Shown piece by piece: positions 8,432 to 16,824 of a stretch of 64,000 nucleotides of DNA. Origin of the DNA: an uncultured Desulfuromonas sp. (lineage in GTDB: Bacteria > Desulfobacterota > Desulfuromonadia > Desulfuromonadales > Desulfuromonadaceae); the NCBI RefSeq assembly GCF_963678835.1, contig NZ_OY787469.1:3348001-3412000 (forward strand), given 5' to 3'. The translations under genes were made by a program, and so were the position numbers. The first letter of the stretch is position 1. The number at the start of each line of letters is the position of its first letter. Under the pieces are notes generated by a model, which searched no databases, had not been told where the DNA came from, and was given only the letters and a program-made list of their open reading frames with translations.

Positions 8432-9163
8432 TTATTGCAACAATTCGCGCATTTTCATGGCCGCCTGATAATCCCTTTCAAAATTCTCTTTATCAAAAAT
8501 GTCCATAGACTCAGTATCAATGTTTTTTGCGAGGCTCAAACCTTTATCCAGCCAAAAGATGGCCTTTTTCTTGTCCATCATCGTCCCTTCGCCAGTCATA
8601 TAAGCATGCGCCAAACGAAACATTCCGACAGCAGAAGGATCATCCAAGTCATTTGCTGCCATCTGGTAATACAAAAACGCTCTGGAAAAATTTCTATCGT
8701 AGTTTTCAAAATCTTCGCAGTTTTCACTAAAAGGATAGAGTCCAAAGTAAAAATTATCGTGCTTTGCATAGAAATCACCCAAAGCAACCATAAATTTGAC
8801 AAGACCATGCTCGCAAGCCACCTCAAACAAGGTGATAATTTCGTCGTAATCTCCTTCCCTATCCAGGAACCAAATGCACCTCGAGGAGAGTTCCCAATCT
8901 AGGGCCCCTTCGTGCCCCTGCCGTGCAAGCTTATTAAGAATCTCATAGCCTCTATCAATATTAACTTCTTGATTGATAAAAATCGTAGCAAGTGTAAATT
9001 CCGCATCAACGTCACCTTGTTCTGCTGCGGCAAGACAACGGATCATTTCTTTATACTCTTCAGGTGTTTGCTGATGTTTTTCCATCCCAACACCAGCCGC
9101 CATAACGTTTTGCGCACCCGCAAACAAAATTATCAAAAATAGCGTGAGTATCATTCTTTTCAT
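8432..9163 (-). CDS. Secreted Sel1/TPR-like repeat protein
   Basis: 243 residues with a clear signal peptide (MKRMILTLFLIILFAGAQNV, then MAAG). The mature part holds Sel1-like alpha-alpha repeats: EQGDVDAEFTLATIFINQ, ARQGHEGAL, ACEHGLVKFMVALGDFYAK and SAVGMFRLAHAYMTGEGTMM. Such repeats make protein contacts, here in the periplasm. AAAAGG lies 9 bases before the ATG. Upstream stands the leader element also found before the small gene at 19733 and the cassette gene at 27349, so this gene may share their regulation or mode of acquisition. No attC site is visible after it. Confidence 0.75.
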   Translation of the reverse strand: MKRMILTLFLIILFAGAQNVMAAGVGMEKHQQTPEEYKEMIRCLAAAEQGDVDAEFTLATIFINQEVNIDRGYEILNKLARQGHEGALDWELSSRCIWFLDREGDYDEIITLFEVACEHGLVKFMVALGDFYAKHDNFYFGLYPFSENCEDFENYDRNFSRAFLYYQMAANDLDDPSAVGMFRLAHAYMTGEGTMMDKKKAIFWLDKGLSLAKNIDTESMDIFDKENFERDYQAAMKMRELLQ

Positions 9164-9239
9164 GCTAAAAATCCTTTTAGTGTTCAGCTCTTGAAGTCTG
9201 TATATGACAGGCAGAAAAGAACCATATATCCTCTGAAAA

Positions 9240-9452
9240 ACTGCTGTACTAGGCAGAATTAATTATTCTAACCGGCTTCTCATCTACTGTTCGTGAAAAA
9301 TCGATAAAAGCCTCTAAGGACTCGTGATTTACACAAACCACAAAATAGCGAATCCACATGAAACAATCCACGATTCTAATCGTCCATTTGATGACTATAA
9401 TCACTACAAGCGAAAGCCGGGTCATACTGCGATGCCCCGTCCTTCGCTTGTT
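9240..9452 (-). repeat. Cassette leader element, copy 1 (with terminator hairpin)
   Basis: Minus-strand order: hairpin (arms about 9432-9452 and 9406-9425), then GATTAGAATCGTGGATTG, TTTCATGTGGATTCGC, TAAATCACGAGTCC, GAGGCTTTTATCGA, and finally AATTCTGCCTAGTACAGCAG before the Sel1-repeat gene. The same blocks in the same order and spacing occur at 19850-20203 and 27656-27868. The distal block resembles TTCTGCCTAATACACTGTTA of copy 2, which carries an attC-type core. Confidence 0.75.
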
Positions 9453-9517
9453 ATATGTTATCCCCTACACGTCTGGAGCTATTTTAATCTCCTGCCAACA
9501 GAGATAAGTCAACCGTA

Positions 9518-10095
9518 GTCGCGGTAGGAACGCCGGTTAGCCAGCGTCCCTCGCACAGATCCCGGCGTGCGGAATTACCGCACCGGGCTCCTGCCTCAGG
9601 TCATACGCAGAGGCGTTGATTCAGGTATGGGTGAGGCGCTTTTGCTCAGGGTATCCACCTTACCATCCAGACTTGCAGCCGCTGCCATGTCAGTTTTCTG
9701 CCTTTTTGACTGCGGCGGCGCAATGCATGGAGCCATGCGAATCCAATCTGGGTACGAAATGCGTCCAGTGCTCGGCGATTGCCGGGGACTCCATCGTCGT
9801 TGAAGTGCCTCTGCACTATTCGCCGTAAACATCGGCCCTGTTCCGCGACAGGTCGATGCCGATTGCGTTTCAGGATGACGCGCACCTCTTTGACCTTTTC
9901 CCTGAGGCGCTTGCTGATGGTTTTACGCCGCACGGTGAGCTCTGGGAATCCAGATCCGTTTGCTCGGTCTGGCCCGGTAGGTGCCTTTATGGATATGATT
10001 TTGGAGTATGGCGAGGCGGGGCGGGGCTTCAATTGCGCGCCGTATTCCAGCCATGTCGTTTGGTCAATGCCTTGTGCCGCCTTGGTTGAGTTTCA
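9518..10095 (-). mobile_element. Collapsed group II intron remnant
   Basis: The 3' end is nearly identical to that of the intron at 43407-45349: a domain V-like GAGCCCGGTGCGG hairpin, then CCTACCGCGAC joined to TACGGTTGAC exon sequence at 9517. The frame at 9646-10032 retains the maturase C-terminal segment TVRRKTISKRLREKVKEVR. Compared with the longer copy, about 720 bases (matching 43828-44545) are deleted and everything beyond about 10095 is lost. It cannot splice or encode a reverse transcriptase. Confidence 0.85.
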
Positions 10096-10117
10096 ATATC
10101 CTGCTACATAAGCGTCA

Positions 10118-12151
10118 TTAAAGCTCTTTTTCTGCGCATGGTTTTGCAAAATAGTACCCTTGAAAGTAGTTGCAGCCTAGGGATAATAACTTTTCATATG
10201 TCTCTTTTGTTTCAACCCCTTCCGCTATAATAGTAAAACCAAATTTACTGCCAAGGGAAAGTATGGTTAGAACTATAGCTTCATCATTTTCATCAATTAG
10301 AAGGTCATCTATAAATGATTTATCAATTTTAAGTTCATCGATAGGGAGTTTCTTTAAATATGATAACGATGAATATCCTGTACCAAAATCATCTATGGAA
10401 AAAGTCAACCCTAGCGCCCTTAGATAATTTATTTTTTCTAGAACTTTATCTGTATCTTTAAGCAGTAAACTTTCTGTGAATTCTAGGCGTAATTTATTTG
10501 GATTTATATTGTATTTATTGATATTACTTTCTATTTTTTCAATAAAGTCATCATTATCAAACTGCTTAATACTTATATTTACAGATATTCTCCAATTATT
10601 TTTTATCTCATCTTGCTCCCATCTGCTTATCAATTTTATAGATTCTTCGATAACGTAGGCTCCTAATTCAAAAATAAGGCTACTCTCTTCAGCTATAGCA
10701 ATAAATTCAATAGGACTTATGTATCCAAACGTTTTATCGGTCCACCTTAATAGGGCCTCGACTCCAACAACTTCCTTGTCTTGATTGAGCTGTTTTTGAT
10801 AGTGGATTTTTATCTCTTGCTTATTTATTGCCTTGCGTAGCTTTTCTGAAATAGATGTTTTCCTTTCAATTTCCTTTTGTAGCTCTGGGTCAAAAAAACT
10901 ATAATTATTTTTCCCTTTATTTTTTGAGTAATACATCGCGCTATCTGCTTGTTTCATTAACTCATCAAGAGTAGTTACGTCATTAAATATTGTAATACCA
11001 ATACTGGCAGATAACTGATATTCGTTTTTTTCTAAGGTTAGTGGTCGTGATATACGCCTCAAAATATTACTTGCAATAGCTTTTATACTTTTTATCGCTA
11101 AATCTTTTTCAATACAGTGTGTGTCAATAAGGACAACAAACTCATCTCCACCAAATCGAGCTAACGTGTCATATTTTCTCATTGTTTTAGAAAGATTATT
11201 TGCATACTCTTTTAATATTAAGTCACCGACCATATGCCCCTTTGTATCATTAATGTTTTTAAAGTTGTCCAGGTCAACAAACATCAGTGCAGCATAATTT
11301 TTATTTCGGCTAATTTTACTTATCAGTCGATTTGCCCTGTCTTGTAATAGTGCTCTATTGGGGAGGGATGTTAAGGGGTCATAGTAGGCAAGTTTTGATA
11401 TTTCTTTTTCTTTCTCCTTCATCTTTGTTATATCCATAATAGCAGAAACTCTTATTTTTTTATCTGCTAGTTGGATATTTTTTCCTCTGACAAGTGCGGG
11501 GAACGTTGTAGCATCTTTCCTCAGTAACATAGTTTCATAAGGCAGCTGATCTTCATTATTTACAAATTTTTTGACGTCCACTATTGATTCAGGAGCGATG
11601 AATTCAAAGATGCTTTTATTGATCATCTCTGCTTCAGTATAGCCCAATAATTCTGGAGCAATAGCATTTGCCTTAATACACTTCTTATTTTCATCAAGTA
11701 TTATAAGTCCTTCTATTGTTGACTGTGATAAAGCTTCAAGAATCTTAAGGCTTTTAGCATTTTGATCAGCTACTTGTCTTTCCAAGTACTTTTGTTTTGA
11801 AATATTTATTCCTGCTTGTATTTTTACTTTCCTATTCTTTAACTCTATAATTTTAGTGCTAAAGATATAATGTTTATTGTTAGAAGTGTTAAAATGTTCC
11901 CATTTGTAGGTAGAACTTAATGCTTTTGGATAAGAGTTATTCGAAAGATCACAGTCTTCACATGGTATGTTTCTATTCTTCTCTAAAACCGAATAACAGA
12001 TTTTACCCACAATATTTCCAAAATCTTTTATACAATGCTTATTAGCATAAAGTATTTTATGTGTTTCTACATCTATTACATAGATAACAGCATCTATCTC
12101 GTCTAATATAAAAGTGAATGCTGCATCTGATTTCAAGTCAATTTTATCCAT
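10118..12151 (-). CDS. PAS-PAS-GGDEF-EAL c-di-GMP signalling protein
   Basis: 677 residues, cytoplasmic, no membrane segment. Two PAS domains come first (about 10-120 with several Cys, then about 135-250 with GLIILDENKKC and ELLGYTEAEM). A GGDEF domain follows (active site FGGDEF near 333, with I-site RKYD five residues earlier). The EAL domain has EALLRW near 463, DDFGTGYSSLSYLKKLP and AEGVE. Both catalytic motifs look intact, so it could make or break down c-di-GMP. The gene is strikingly AT-rich, with many AAA/ATA codons, unlike the GC-richer core genes nearby, which suggests recent acquisition. It ends 23 bases from the intron remnant. A GAAAGGGA precedes the start. Confidence 0.92.
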   Translation of the reverse strand: MDKIDLKSDAAFTFILDEIDAVIYVIDVETHKILYANKHCIKDFGNIVGKICYSVLEKNRNIPCEDCDLSNNSYPKALSSTYKWEHFNTSNNKHYIFSTKIIELKNRKVKIQAGINISKQKYLERQVADQNAKSLKILEALSQSTIEGLIILDENKKCIKANAIAPELLGYTEAEMINKSIFEFIAPESIVDVKKFVNNEDQLPYETMLLRKDATTFPALVRGKNIQLADKKIRVSAIMDITKMKEKEKEISKLAYYDPLTSLPNRALLQDRANRLISKISRNKNYAALMFVDLDNFKNINDTKGHMVGDLILKEYANNLSKTMRKYDTLARFGGDEFVVLIDTHCIEKDLAIKSIKAIASNILRRISRPLTLEKNEYQLSASIGITIFNDVTTLDELMKQADSAMYYSKNKGKNNYSFFDPELQKEIERKTSISEKLRKAINKQEIKIHYQKQLNQDKEVVGVEALLRWTDKTFGYISPIEFIAIAEESSLIFELGAYVIEESIKLISRWEQDEIKNNWRISVNISIKQFDNDDFIEKIESNINKYNINPNKLRLEFTESLLLKDTDKVLEKINYLRALGLTFSIDDFGTGYSSLSYLKKLPIDELKIDKSFIDDLLIDENDEAIVLTILSLGSKFGFTIIAEGVETKETYEKLLSLGCNYFQGYYFAKPCAEKEL

Positions 12152-12489
12152 ATGGCGATCCCTTTCATTTTCAATAATATGCTATTGAAATATAAATGGA
12201 ATTTCAAGAGTTTTTCAGACCGTCAGCTGGAAAGGAAAAAACTATTTCTAGTCAATTTCTTTCAATAAAATCCCTAAAACAAAAATCAACGAACCGTCAC
12301 ATTCTACTATAATTTATGCTGATTACATTTGACAGCCACGATGCTGCCCGATGTGATTTTGTTTCCTTATACACAGCGGTTTATGCTCCCCAGGCATTAC
12401 AACAACGGGTCTCCGGCACTGGGTTGAACATCTTCCACAACATGCCATCTCTTCGACCTCGGAAGATCACTCAAATTGTTACCGTTGTC
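12152..12489. other. AT-rich upstream region, no gene recognised
   Basis: Upstream region of the GGDEF-EAL gene up to the IS4 element. The part to about 12320 is AT-rich and should hold the promoter. From 12330 to 12480 base composition changes and the sequence looks like a piece of older coding DNA, interrupted by the IS, that I cannot identify. Confidence 0.4.
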
Positions 12490-13744
12490 CACTGCTGTCT
12501 CATAGTTTCAAATAAGGGCTAACTGATTGTTGTCTATAGTGTTTTTTAGCTCTGGCGGCTTGAACAACCCCATAAAATCGCGTCTCTCAAACAAATTGAG
12601 CTGTAATAACCGCAATATCTGCTGCATGGAATGCCGAAGTTTTGACTGAAACTTCAGAAATGCCAGCACCAGATAGGCGCATAAGGCAATCCACAGCTGG
12701 GTCATCACCGCATTGTAAGAGGTGCCCAGAAAGCTCTTAACGCGCAGATTCTGCTTGATCCATTTGAAGAACAGCTCAATCTGCCAGCGTTCTTTGTATA
12801 ACTGGGCGACCGTTGCCGCCGGGAGGTCCAGTTCATTGGTCAGAAACTCATAGGTAATGTCGGTCTCCTCGTCCAGGTAACGAACCTTGCGATAGGTGCC
12901 ATCAACTCCTTTGAGCTTGATCTGCTGGTCACGCAACACGCCAGGGCTTTTGCGGCCCCTGCGCAGTGGGCCGGGAGTCGTCACCGCATTAGTTTTCAGG
13001 CGCGTGACAAAGAAGACACCGTCTTCGGTCAATTCCTGATACCAGGAATAATCGGTATAACCCCGGTCGAACACAATGTAAGAGCCTTTGGGCCATTTGA
13101 GTTCTCGGGCGATGTTGATTTCATGTTCCTTGCCTGCTGTCATATTGACGAAAGCGGGTAGGTAACCGTCGGCATCCAAGCCGATATGCAGCTTCGCAGC
13201 CCCTTTGCTTTTACGGTACTGGGCCCAGGGAAACAACGATAGAGTCAGATCCACCAGCGAGGCATCGAGCAGGTAGATCTTGCCCTTGAGCTTGAACGCT
13301 TTGTTTCGCGGAGCCAGCGACTGGCAGCGGTTCAGCAGCCGAAGAAACAGCGCTTCGTACATTTTGTGAGGCTGTTGCTCATTGGCTCGACTCAGCGTTG
13401 CCCGACTGAACGGCTTAACTCCGAGATGATAAAGCTTGCTGGCTTGAGCCGACATATTTTCAACAATATCCCGCAAGCTATCACGACCGCTCAGTTGTGC
13501 TGTCAGCAGAGCAACAAACTGTGACCAGCGGGAAAACGAGCGGAATTTCTGTCCGGCATGATGTTTGTTGGCCAGGGCCTGAAATTCATGTCTCGGGAAA
13601 ATTCGTACTATTTGCGAAAGAACAGTGCTACAATGCGCCATGGCTTAGAACCTCCTGTTTTTTAATGGTGTTTTGGCGAACTCATTGTAACACAGGAACG
13701 TTCTAAGCCTTTTTATTTATTGATCAAACTGTGAGACAGCAGTG
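12490..13744 (-). mobile_element. Intact IS4-type insertion sequence
   Basis: Terminal inverted repeats CACTGCTGTCTCATAGTTT (12490-12508) and its near-complement at 13726-13744 (one mismatch) enclose one transposase gene. ACCGTTGTC is repeated directly on both sides (12481-12489 and 13745-13753), a 9-bp target duplication. Matching duplications and an uninterrupted gene suggest recent movement. Confidence 0.92.
12508..13641 (-). CDS. IS4-family transposase
   Basis: 377 residues. The N-terminal part (FSRWSQFVALLTAQLSGRDS) is the DUF4372-type domain usual in this IS4 subgroup. DDE elements are IYLLDASLVDL, YIVFDRGYTDYSWY and the YREK-like YKERWQIELFFKWIKQNL. AGGAGG lies upstream of the ATG. 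The stop codon falls at the inner edge of the left inverted repeat. No disabling change is visible. Confidence 0.93.
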   Translation of the reverse strand: MAHCSTVLSQIVRIFPRHEFQALANKHHAGQKFRSFSRWSQFVALLTAQLSGRDSLRDIVENMSAQASKLYHLGVKPFSRATLSRANEQQPHKMYEALFLRLLNRCQSLAPRNKAFKLKGKIYLLDASLVDLTLSLFPWAQYRKSKGAAKLHIGLDADGYLPAFVNMTAGKEHEINIARELKWPKGSYIVFDRGYTDYSWYQELTEDGVFFVTRLKTNAVTTPGPLRRGRKSPGVLRDQQIKLKGVDGTYRKVRYLDEETDITYEFLTNELDLPAATVAQLYKERWQIELFFKWIKQNLRVKSFLGTSYNAVMTQLWIALCAYLVLAFLKFQSKLRHSMQQILRLLQLNLFERRDFMGLFKPPELKNTIDNNQLALI

Positions 13745-13753
13745 ACCGTTGTC

Positions 13754-14031
13754 AGAACCTGAGTGCTCCGACCTTCCTCATTTGACCACGGGGTCGGGGC
13801 ATCTTCGATGAAGTAACGAGGGATGAAGTAACGGGGCTACGCATGAGTTCACTGGTGTTACGGCCTACTGTTTTGCCAATTGGAAACTTACGACCTTTGA
13901 TGATTCAAACGCCGCTCCCTTGAGCTACTGGGGCGTACTGAAAACTCCCCGGACGGGACTTTAACTCGTGTGATATTCAACTGCTACTGCGAACGGTCAG
14001 GTCTTGAGTTGCAACATTTTCTCTAATCATA
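13754..14031. other. Unassigned region right of the IS4 element
   Basis: About 280 bases from the IS target duplication to the serine-hydrolase remnant. Moderately GC-rich and possibly decayed coding sequence continuous with 12330-12480 across the IS. I could not assign it to a family and see no clear regulatory site. Confidence 0.35.
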
Positions 14032-14621
14032 TTGCAATTCAAAACCTGCCCCCAAGCATTTGATTACATTCTACTTGGGCAACTGATTGAAACCGTTTCC
14101 GGCCAAAGTTATCACGACTATCTGCAGCAGACCCTGCTGACTCTGTTGGCCCTTCAAAACACCTTCGTCCTGGAAGATGACGACCAAACCCAACAGCTTG
14201 TACGTGGCTACTACGATTTTGATGAAGACGGACACTATGAAGACTGGACAGACATGAATATGTCCTATGTCTGGTCGGCGGGCTGTCTCGCTGCCACCGC
14301 TGAGGATGTTGCGATATGGATGGAGGCTCTGGCCAGTGAGAATCTGCATCCCCATTTCAACCGCAAAACTTTCCCGGTTACCCCATTGCCCAAGGCGTGA
14401 CCTATGGCGCAGGTATTCTGGTAGACGACAGCTTCGGCATTGGCCATAACGGTACGGTGATCGGCTTTCATGCCGACGCCTGGCATGACCCTCACACCCA
14501 AACCACCGTAGCCGTATTGTGTAACACCAATGCACCAATTCTCGACGACGAACGAGATCCGACACGTGAGATTGCACAAGAGGTTCTGCTGCGATTTAAA
14601 AGAATGGCCGTTGACGAGTAA
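14032..14621 (+). pseudogene. Serine beta-lactamase-like hydrolase, broken
   Basis: Two frames together encode the C-terminal half of a class C beta-lactamase/D-Ala carboxypeptidase-type hydrolase. The first (14032-14400) has FDYILLGQLIETVSGQSYHD and SAGCLAATAEDVAIWMEAL. The second (to 14621) has QGVTYGAGILVDD and the HNGTVIGFHA motif, equivalent to the KTG/HxG active-site element. A frameshift at about 14350-14390 separates them, and the N-terminal part with the catalytic SxxK is absent. Not functional. Confidence 0.82.
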
Positions 14622-14648
14622 AAATCTAAGCAAATTCTGTCAGCATCA

Positions 14649-14669
14649 GTCAACCGTAGACTTGACCCC
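14649..14669. repeat. Intact GTCAACCGTAGACTTGACCCC motif
   Basis: This copy is uninterrupted. It equals the sequence obtained by joining the two flanks of the group II intron at 43407-45349, so it represents the empty target of that intron. It lies directly between the hydrolase remnant and the IIC intron fragment. Confidence 0.75.
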
Positions 14670-14682
14670 TTTGGTGGTCCCG

Positions 14683-15047
14683 AAGCCTACCGCGACATCC
14701 CGGAGATTGACGGCTGGATACGGCGCAGGGTGCGGCTATGCTACTGGAAACAGTGGCGCAGATGCCGCACCAAGATTCGCAACCTGCTCAAACTCGGTAC
14801 CGAACTCGGCACTGCCATACGAGCCGGTCTGAATCGCAATGGTCCGTGGGCCATGTCCCGCAGACTTGCAGCCCATTCCGGACTGACCAACCAATGGCTG
14901 AAGGAGCAAGGTCTTGTATCTGTCAAAGAACTATGGGTACAGCGTCATTACCCGGCTACGGCCCGGTAACATCATCGAACCGCCCGGTGCGGACCCGCAT
15001 GCCGGGTGGTGTGGGGGCTGGGGGAGAAATACCCCCGGCTACCCGAT
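14683..15047 (+). mobile_element. 3' end of a group IIC-attC intron
   Basis: The plus strand encodes the maturase C-terminus: YRDIPEIDGWIRRRVR, LCYWKQWRR, IRNLLKLG, GPWAMSRRLAAHSGLTNQWL, then VSVKELWVQRHYP and a stop near 14969. Next come a domain V-like stem (GAACCGCCCGG and CCGGGTGGT) and a GGGGG/CCCCC domain VI stem, ending at ACCCGAT. The following exon reads TAGAAGCC, the complement of an attC R'' core (TTCTAAC-like) directly after the cassette gene at 15056. Introns of this class insert into attC sites. The 5' part is lost. Confidence 0.8.
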
Positions 15048-15055
15048 TAGAAGCC

Positions 15056-15310
15056 TTACTCATACTCATTGATTTCCCCTGCGGGGTATCTTGACCATTT
15101 AACGAAATCTTCTTGCAAGCATGCGCCAACTCTTTCTTCGCTTACGTTGCGAATATTCCACGCATAGTTCAAATGGTGGTATGCGTGCTCAAGAGCAATT
15201 CGGAGTTCGCCTTCCGTATACTCCGGATCAGAAGCCAAATCAGAAAGGATGCTCTCCAATTCCTCTTTGGCTTCTTCAATATTTAATGCTATTAGTTTCT
15301 TGTTTTTCAT
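15056..15310 (-). CDS. Cassette gene, hypothetical 84-residue protein
   Basis: 84 residues, acidic and helical (EEAKEELESILSDLASDPEY, ELRIALEHAYHHLNYAWNIR). No family recognised. It starts 8 bases after the R' core GTTAGAA of the attC at 15318-15447. Its stop is followed at once by TTCTAAT, the left core of its own attC, now interrupted by the group IIC intron fragment. This placement between two attC cores is the main evidence that it is a real integron cassette gene. Confidence 0.65.
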   Translation of the reverse strand: MKNKKLIALNIEEAKEELESILSDLASDPEYTEGELRIALEHAYHHLNYAWNIRNVSEERVGACLQEDFVKWSRYPAGEINEYE

Positions 15311-15317
15311 CTTTTGC

Positions 15318-15447
15318 TTCTAACGGGAAGCTGAGGGGCCGGGCTTTTAAACCCCAAAAGCTCCGATAAAAGGTAAAATTTCCTGAACCACATACTTTTC
15401 AAAACGCCCCGCAGGTAGCCCGGTCCCTCTCCAGCGTTTTGTTGTGC
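15318..15447 (-). repeat. attC site of the 15538-16083 cassette
   Basis: Minus strand: left core GCACAAC (15447-15441), arm GGAGAGGGACCGGGCT, about 60 unpaired bases, arm AGCCCGGCCCCTCAGC, right core GTTAGAA (15324-15318). The arms are complementary apart from a 2-base bulge, the usual attC layout. At 130 bp it is longer than the other sites in the array. Confidence 0.8.
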
Positions 15448-15537
15448 AATATTTTTCAAGCAAGCTATCTATCAAAGTTAAAAATTTATTGATTGCGCTA
15501 TAAAAAAGCACGCGTATTGTTGCTTTGTTGAATCCCT

Positions 15538-16083
15538 TTATTGGAACGCCGTCGTCACATCCTTTTCCCAAGTGGGCCAACTAGTTTCTGCCTTCTTGAA
15601 TCGAGCCTCAAGGGTTCCTTTGGGAGATTCTTTGGTATAAGTGTGGTCAAATGTATACCAACCATTACGCCCGAAGACTTTGAAATATTTGTCGGCCAGT
15701 TCTTTCGGTCGCCAGGACGGACAAATACTGAATTGATTTTTAATTTTTTTTAAAAGGGTCCATCCCGAGTTATAGTCAGATTCGGCGACCCATAAGTATA
15801 CAGCTTCTTGGTGGGTATCCTGATAGAGAATCAACTGGTGGTCTCTATCAAAAAAACGATAGCCAGATTTCACAGGCCCGACTACGGTTAGTCGAATGCA
15901 AGTCTGTTGAGATAAAGCCCATTGGGGGACGATACCAGCCTGCGCTTCTATAAGCTCCCATTTTTCCGGAAGAACTTTTTTGACACGAATAATAAGACTG
16001 GTGAGGTCCGATGAAAAACAAAGACTGGTAAAAGCATTTCCAGCACAGAATACTATCAGAATGTAAATTAATGTTTTTCGCAT
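15538..16083 (-). CDS. Cassette gene, secreted hypothetical protein
   Basis: 181 residues from ATG 16083. The longer frame to 16200 begins inside the neighbouring attC, and the protein from this ATG starts with a good signal peptide (MRKTLIYILIVFCAGNAFTS). The mature part has two Cys and several Trp and Tyr (QEAVYLWVAESDYNSGWTLL, YFKVFGRNGWYTF). No known domain recognised. Its attC is at 15318-15447, leaving about 90 bases untranslated. Exported cassette products are common in chromosomal arrays; function unknown. Confidence 0.6.
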   Translation of the reverse strand: MRKTLIYILIVFCAGNAFTSLCFSSDLTSLIIRVKKVLPEKWELIEAQAGIVPQWALSQQTCIRLTVVGPVKSGYRFFDRDHQLILYQDTHQEAVYLWVAESDYNSGWTLLKKIKNQFSICPSWRPKELADKYFKVFGRNGWYTFDHTYTKESPKGTLEARFKKAETSWPTWEKDVTTAFQ

Positions 16084-16143
16084 TTTTATGCTACCAGCAA
16101 CGGTAAAATTATTGAGAATTAACCGATCCCGTTTCATTTTAAA

Positions 16144-16213
16144 GCACAATGCCATCACCCGACGCGAAAGGAGCGCAGCGACTGTAGCGGTCGGGTGCAT
16201 GGTTTTGTTATCC
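16144..16213 (-). repeat. attC site of the 16228-16737 cassette
   Basis: Minus strand: GGATAAC (16213-16207), arm GCACCCGACC, loop with CTGCGCTCC, arm GTCGGGTGATGGC, then ATTGTGC where the right core is expected (16150-16144). The arms pair well. The right core departs from GTTRRRY, so recombination here may be weak. Confidence 0.8.
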
Positions 16214-16227
16214 CTTAGTTATTTACT

Positions 16228-16737
16228 TTAAAACTCGCCGTGGTAGTTACGTACTGCCAACGTCGCAACCCGAACATACTCAAAAAACGGAGCTTCAAGG
16301 GTTACCACACTTCCAGACAAAAGGACTCCAGGTAGATTTGCTGCCGTAACCATTGCCACACTACGCTTATTCCTGTTTCTTGCGAGATCGCCATCATGGT
16401 GGACAACTGCATTTCGAACCTGAGCTAGGGCATTCATATTTGCCTTATTTATCCTACGCGAACCATAATTGTCTTTAGGTGGTGCAGGGTAGCTATCCAC
16501 AAAAGTGTCAAAATTTAAACTGCTCGCTCCTGCGATATTCCATGAATAAGCCCCATCTTCACCTTCAAGAAAAGCCAAGCAACCCGCGAGATAAAACGCG
16601 CAGCCATGATGAATAAAGACTGGCTGCTCCGAAGCAAACTTCCCCTCAAGTGTTCCATCAGGTCCGTTGCGGAATGCATTTTCAAATAATCCGCTTAGCC
16701 GTCTGAGATGTACGAGAAGTTTGGTTCTATCTATCAT
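16228..16737 (-). CDS. Cassette gene, HEPN-like protein with RxxxxH motif
   Basis: 169 residues, no signal peptide. QVRNAVVHHDGDLARNRN carries R-N-x-x-x-H, the motif of the HEPN fold, whose RNase members act in toxin-antitoxin and phage-defence systems. The rest (FYLAGCLAFLEGEDGAYSW, SLNFDTFVDSYP) is unassigned. It lies between attC sites at 16144-16213 and 16758-16824. The ATG is 21 bases after the right core of the latter. Not every RxxxxH protein is a nuclease, and the neighbouring cassette genes do not look like an obvious antitoxin partner. Confidence 0.6.
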   Translation of the reverse strand: MIDRTKLLVHLRRLSGLFENAFRNGPDGTLEGKFASEQPVFIHHGCAFYLAGCLAFLEGEDGAYSWNIAGASSLNFDTFVDSYPAPPKDNYGSRRINKANMNALAQVRNAVVHHDGDLARNRNKRSVAMVTAANLPGVLLSGSVVTLEAPFFEYVRVATLAVRNYHGEF

Positions 16738-16757
16738 AGAATTCCTGCAGTTTTGTG

Positions 16758-16824
16758 GGATAACGTACGGGTCAGGGGCGCTTGGAGCGCGGCGGAAAGC
16801 GTCCCCTGCACCCGATGGTTATGC
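16758..16824 (-). repeat. attC site of the 16819-17556 cassette
   Basis: Minus strand: GCATAAC (16824-16818), arm CATCGGGTGCAGGGGACGC, short spacer, arm GCGCCCCTGACCCGTAC, GTTATCC (16764-16758). The stop codon of the upstream cassette gene lies inside the left core. Confidence 0.9.

Noticed and set aside
15347-15580. 77-codon minus-strand frame overlapping the 15318-15447 attC
   Set aside because: It runs through both attC arms and into the end of the neighbouring cassette gene, with no ribosome site. The attC explains the sequence better.
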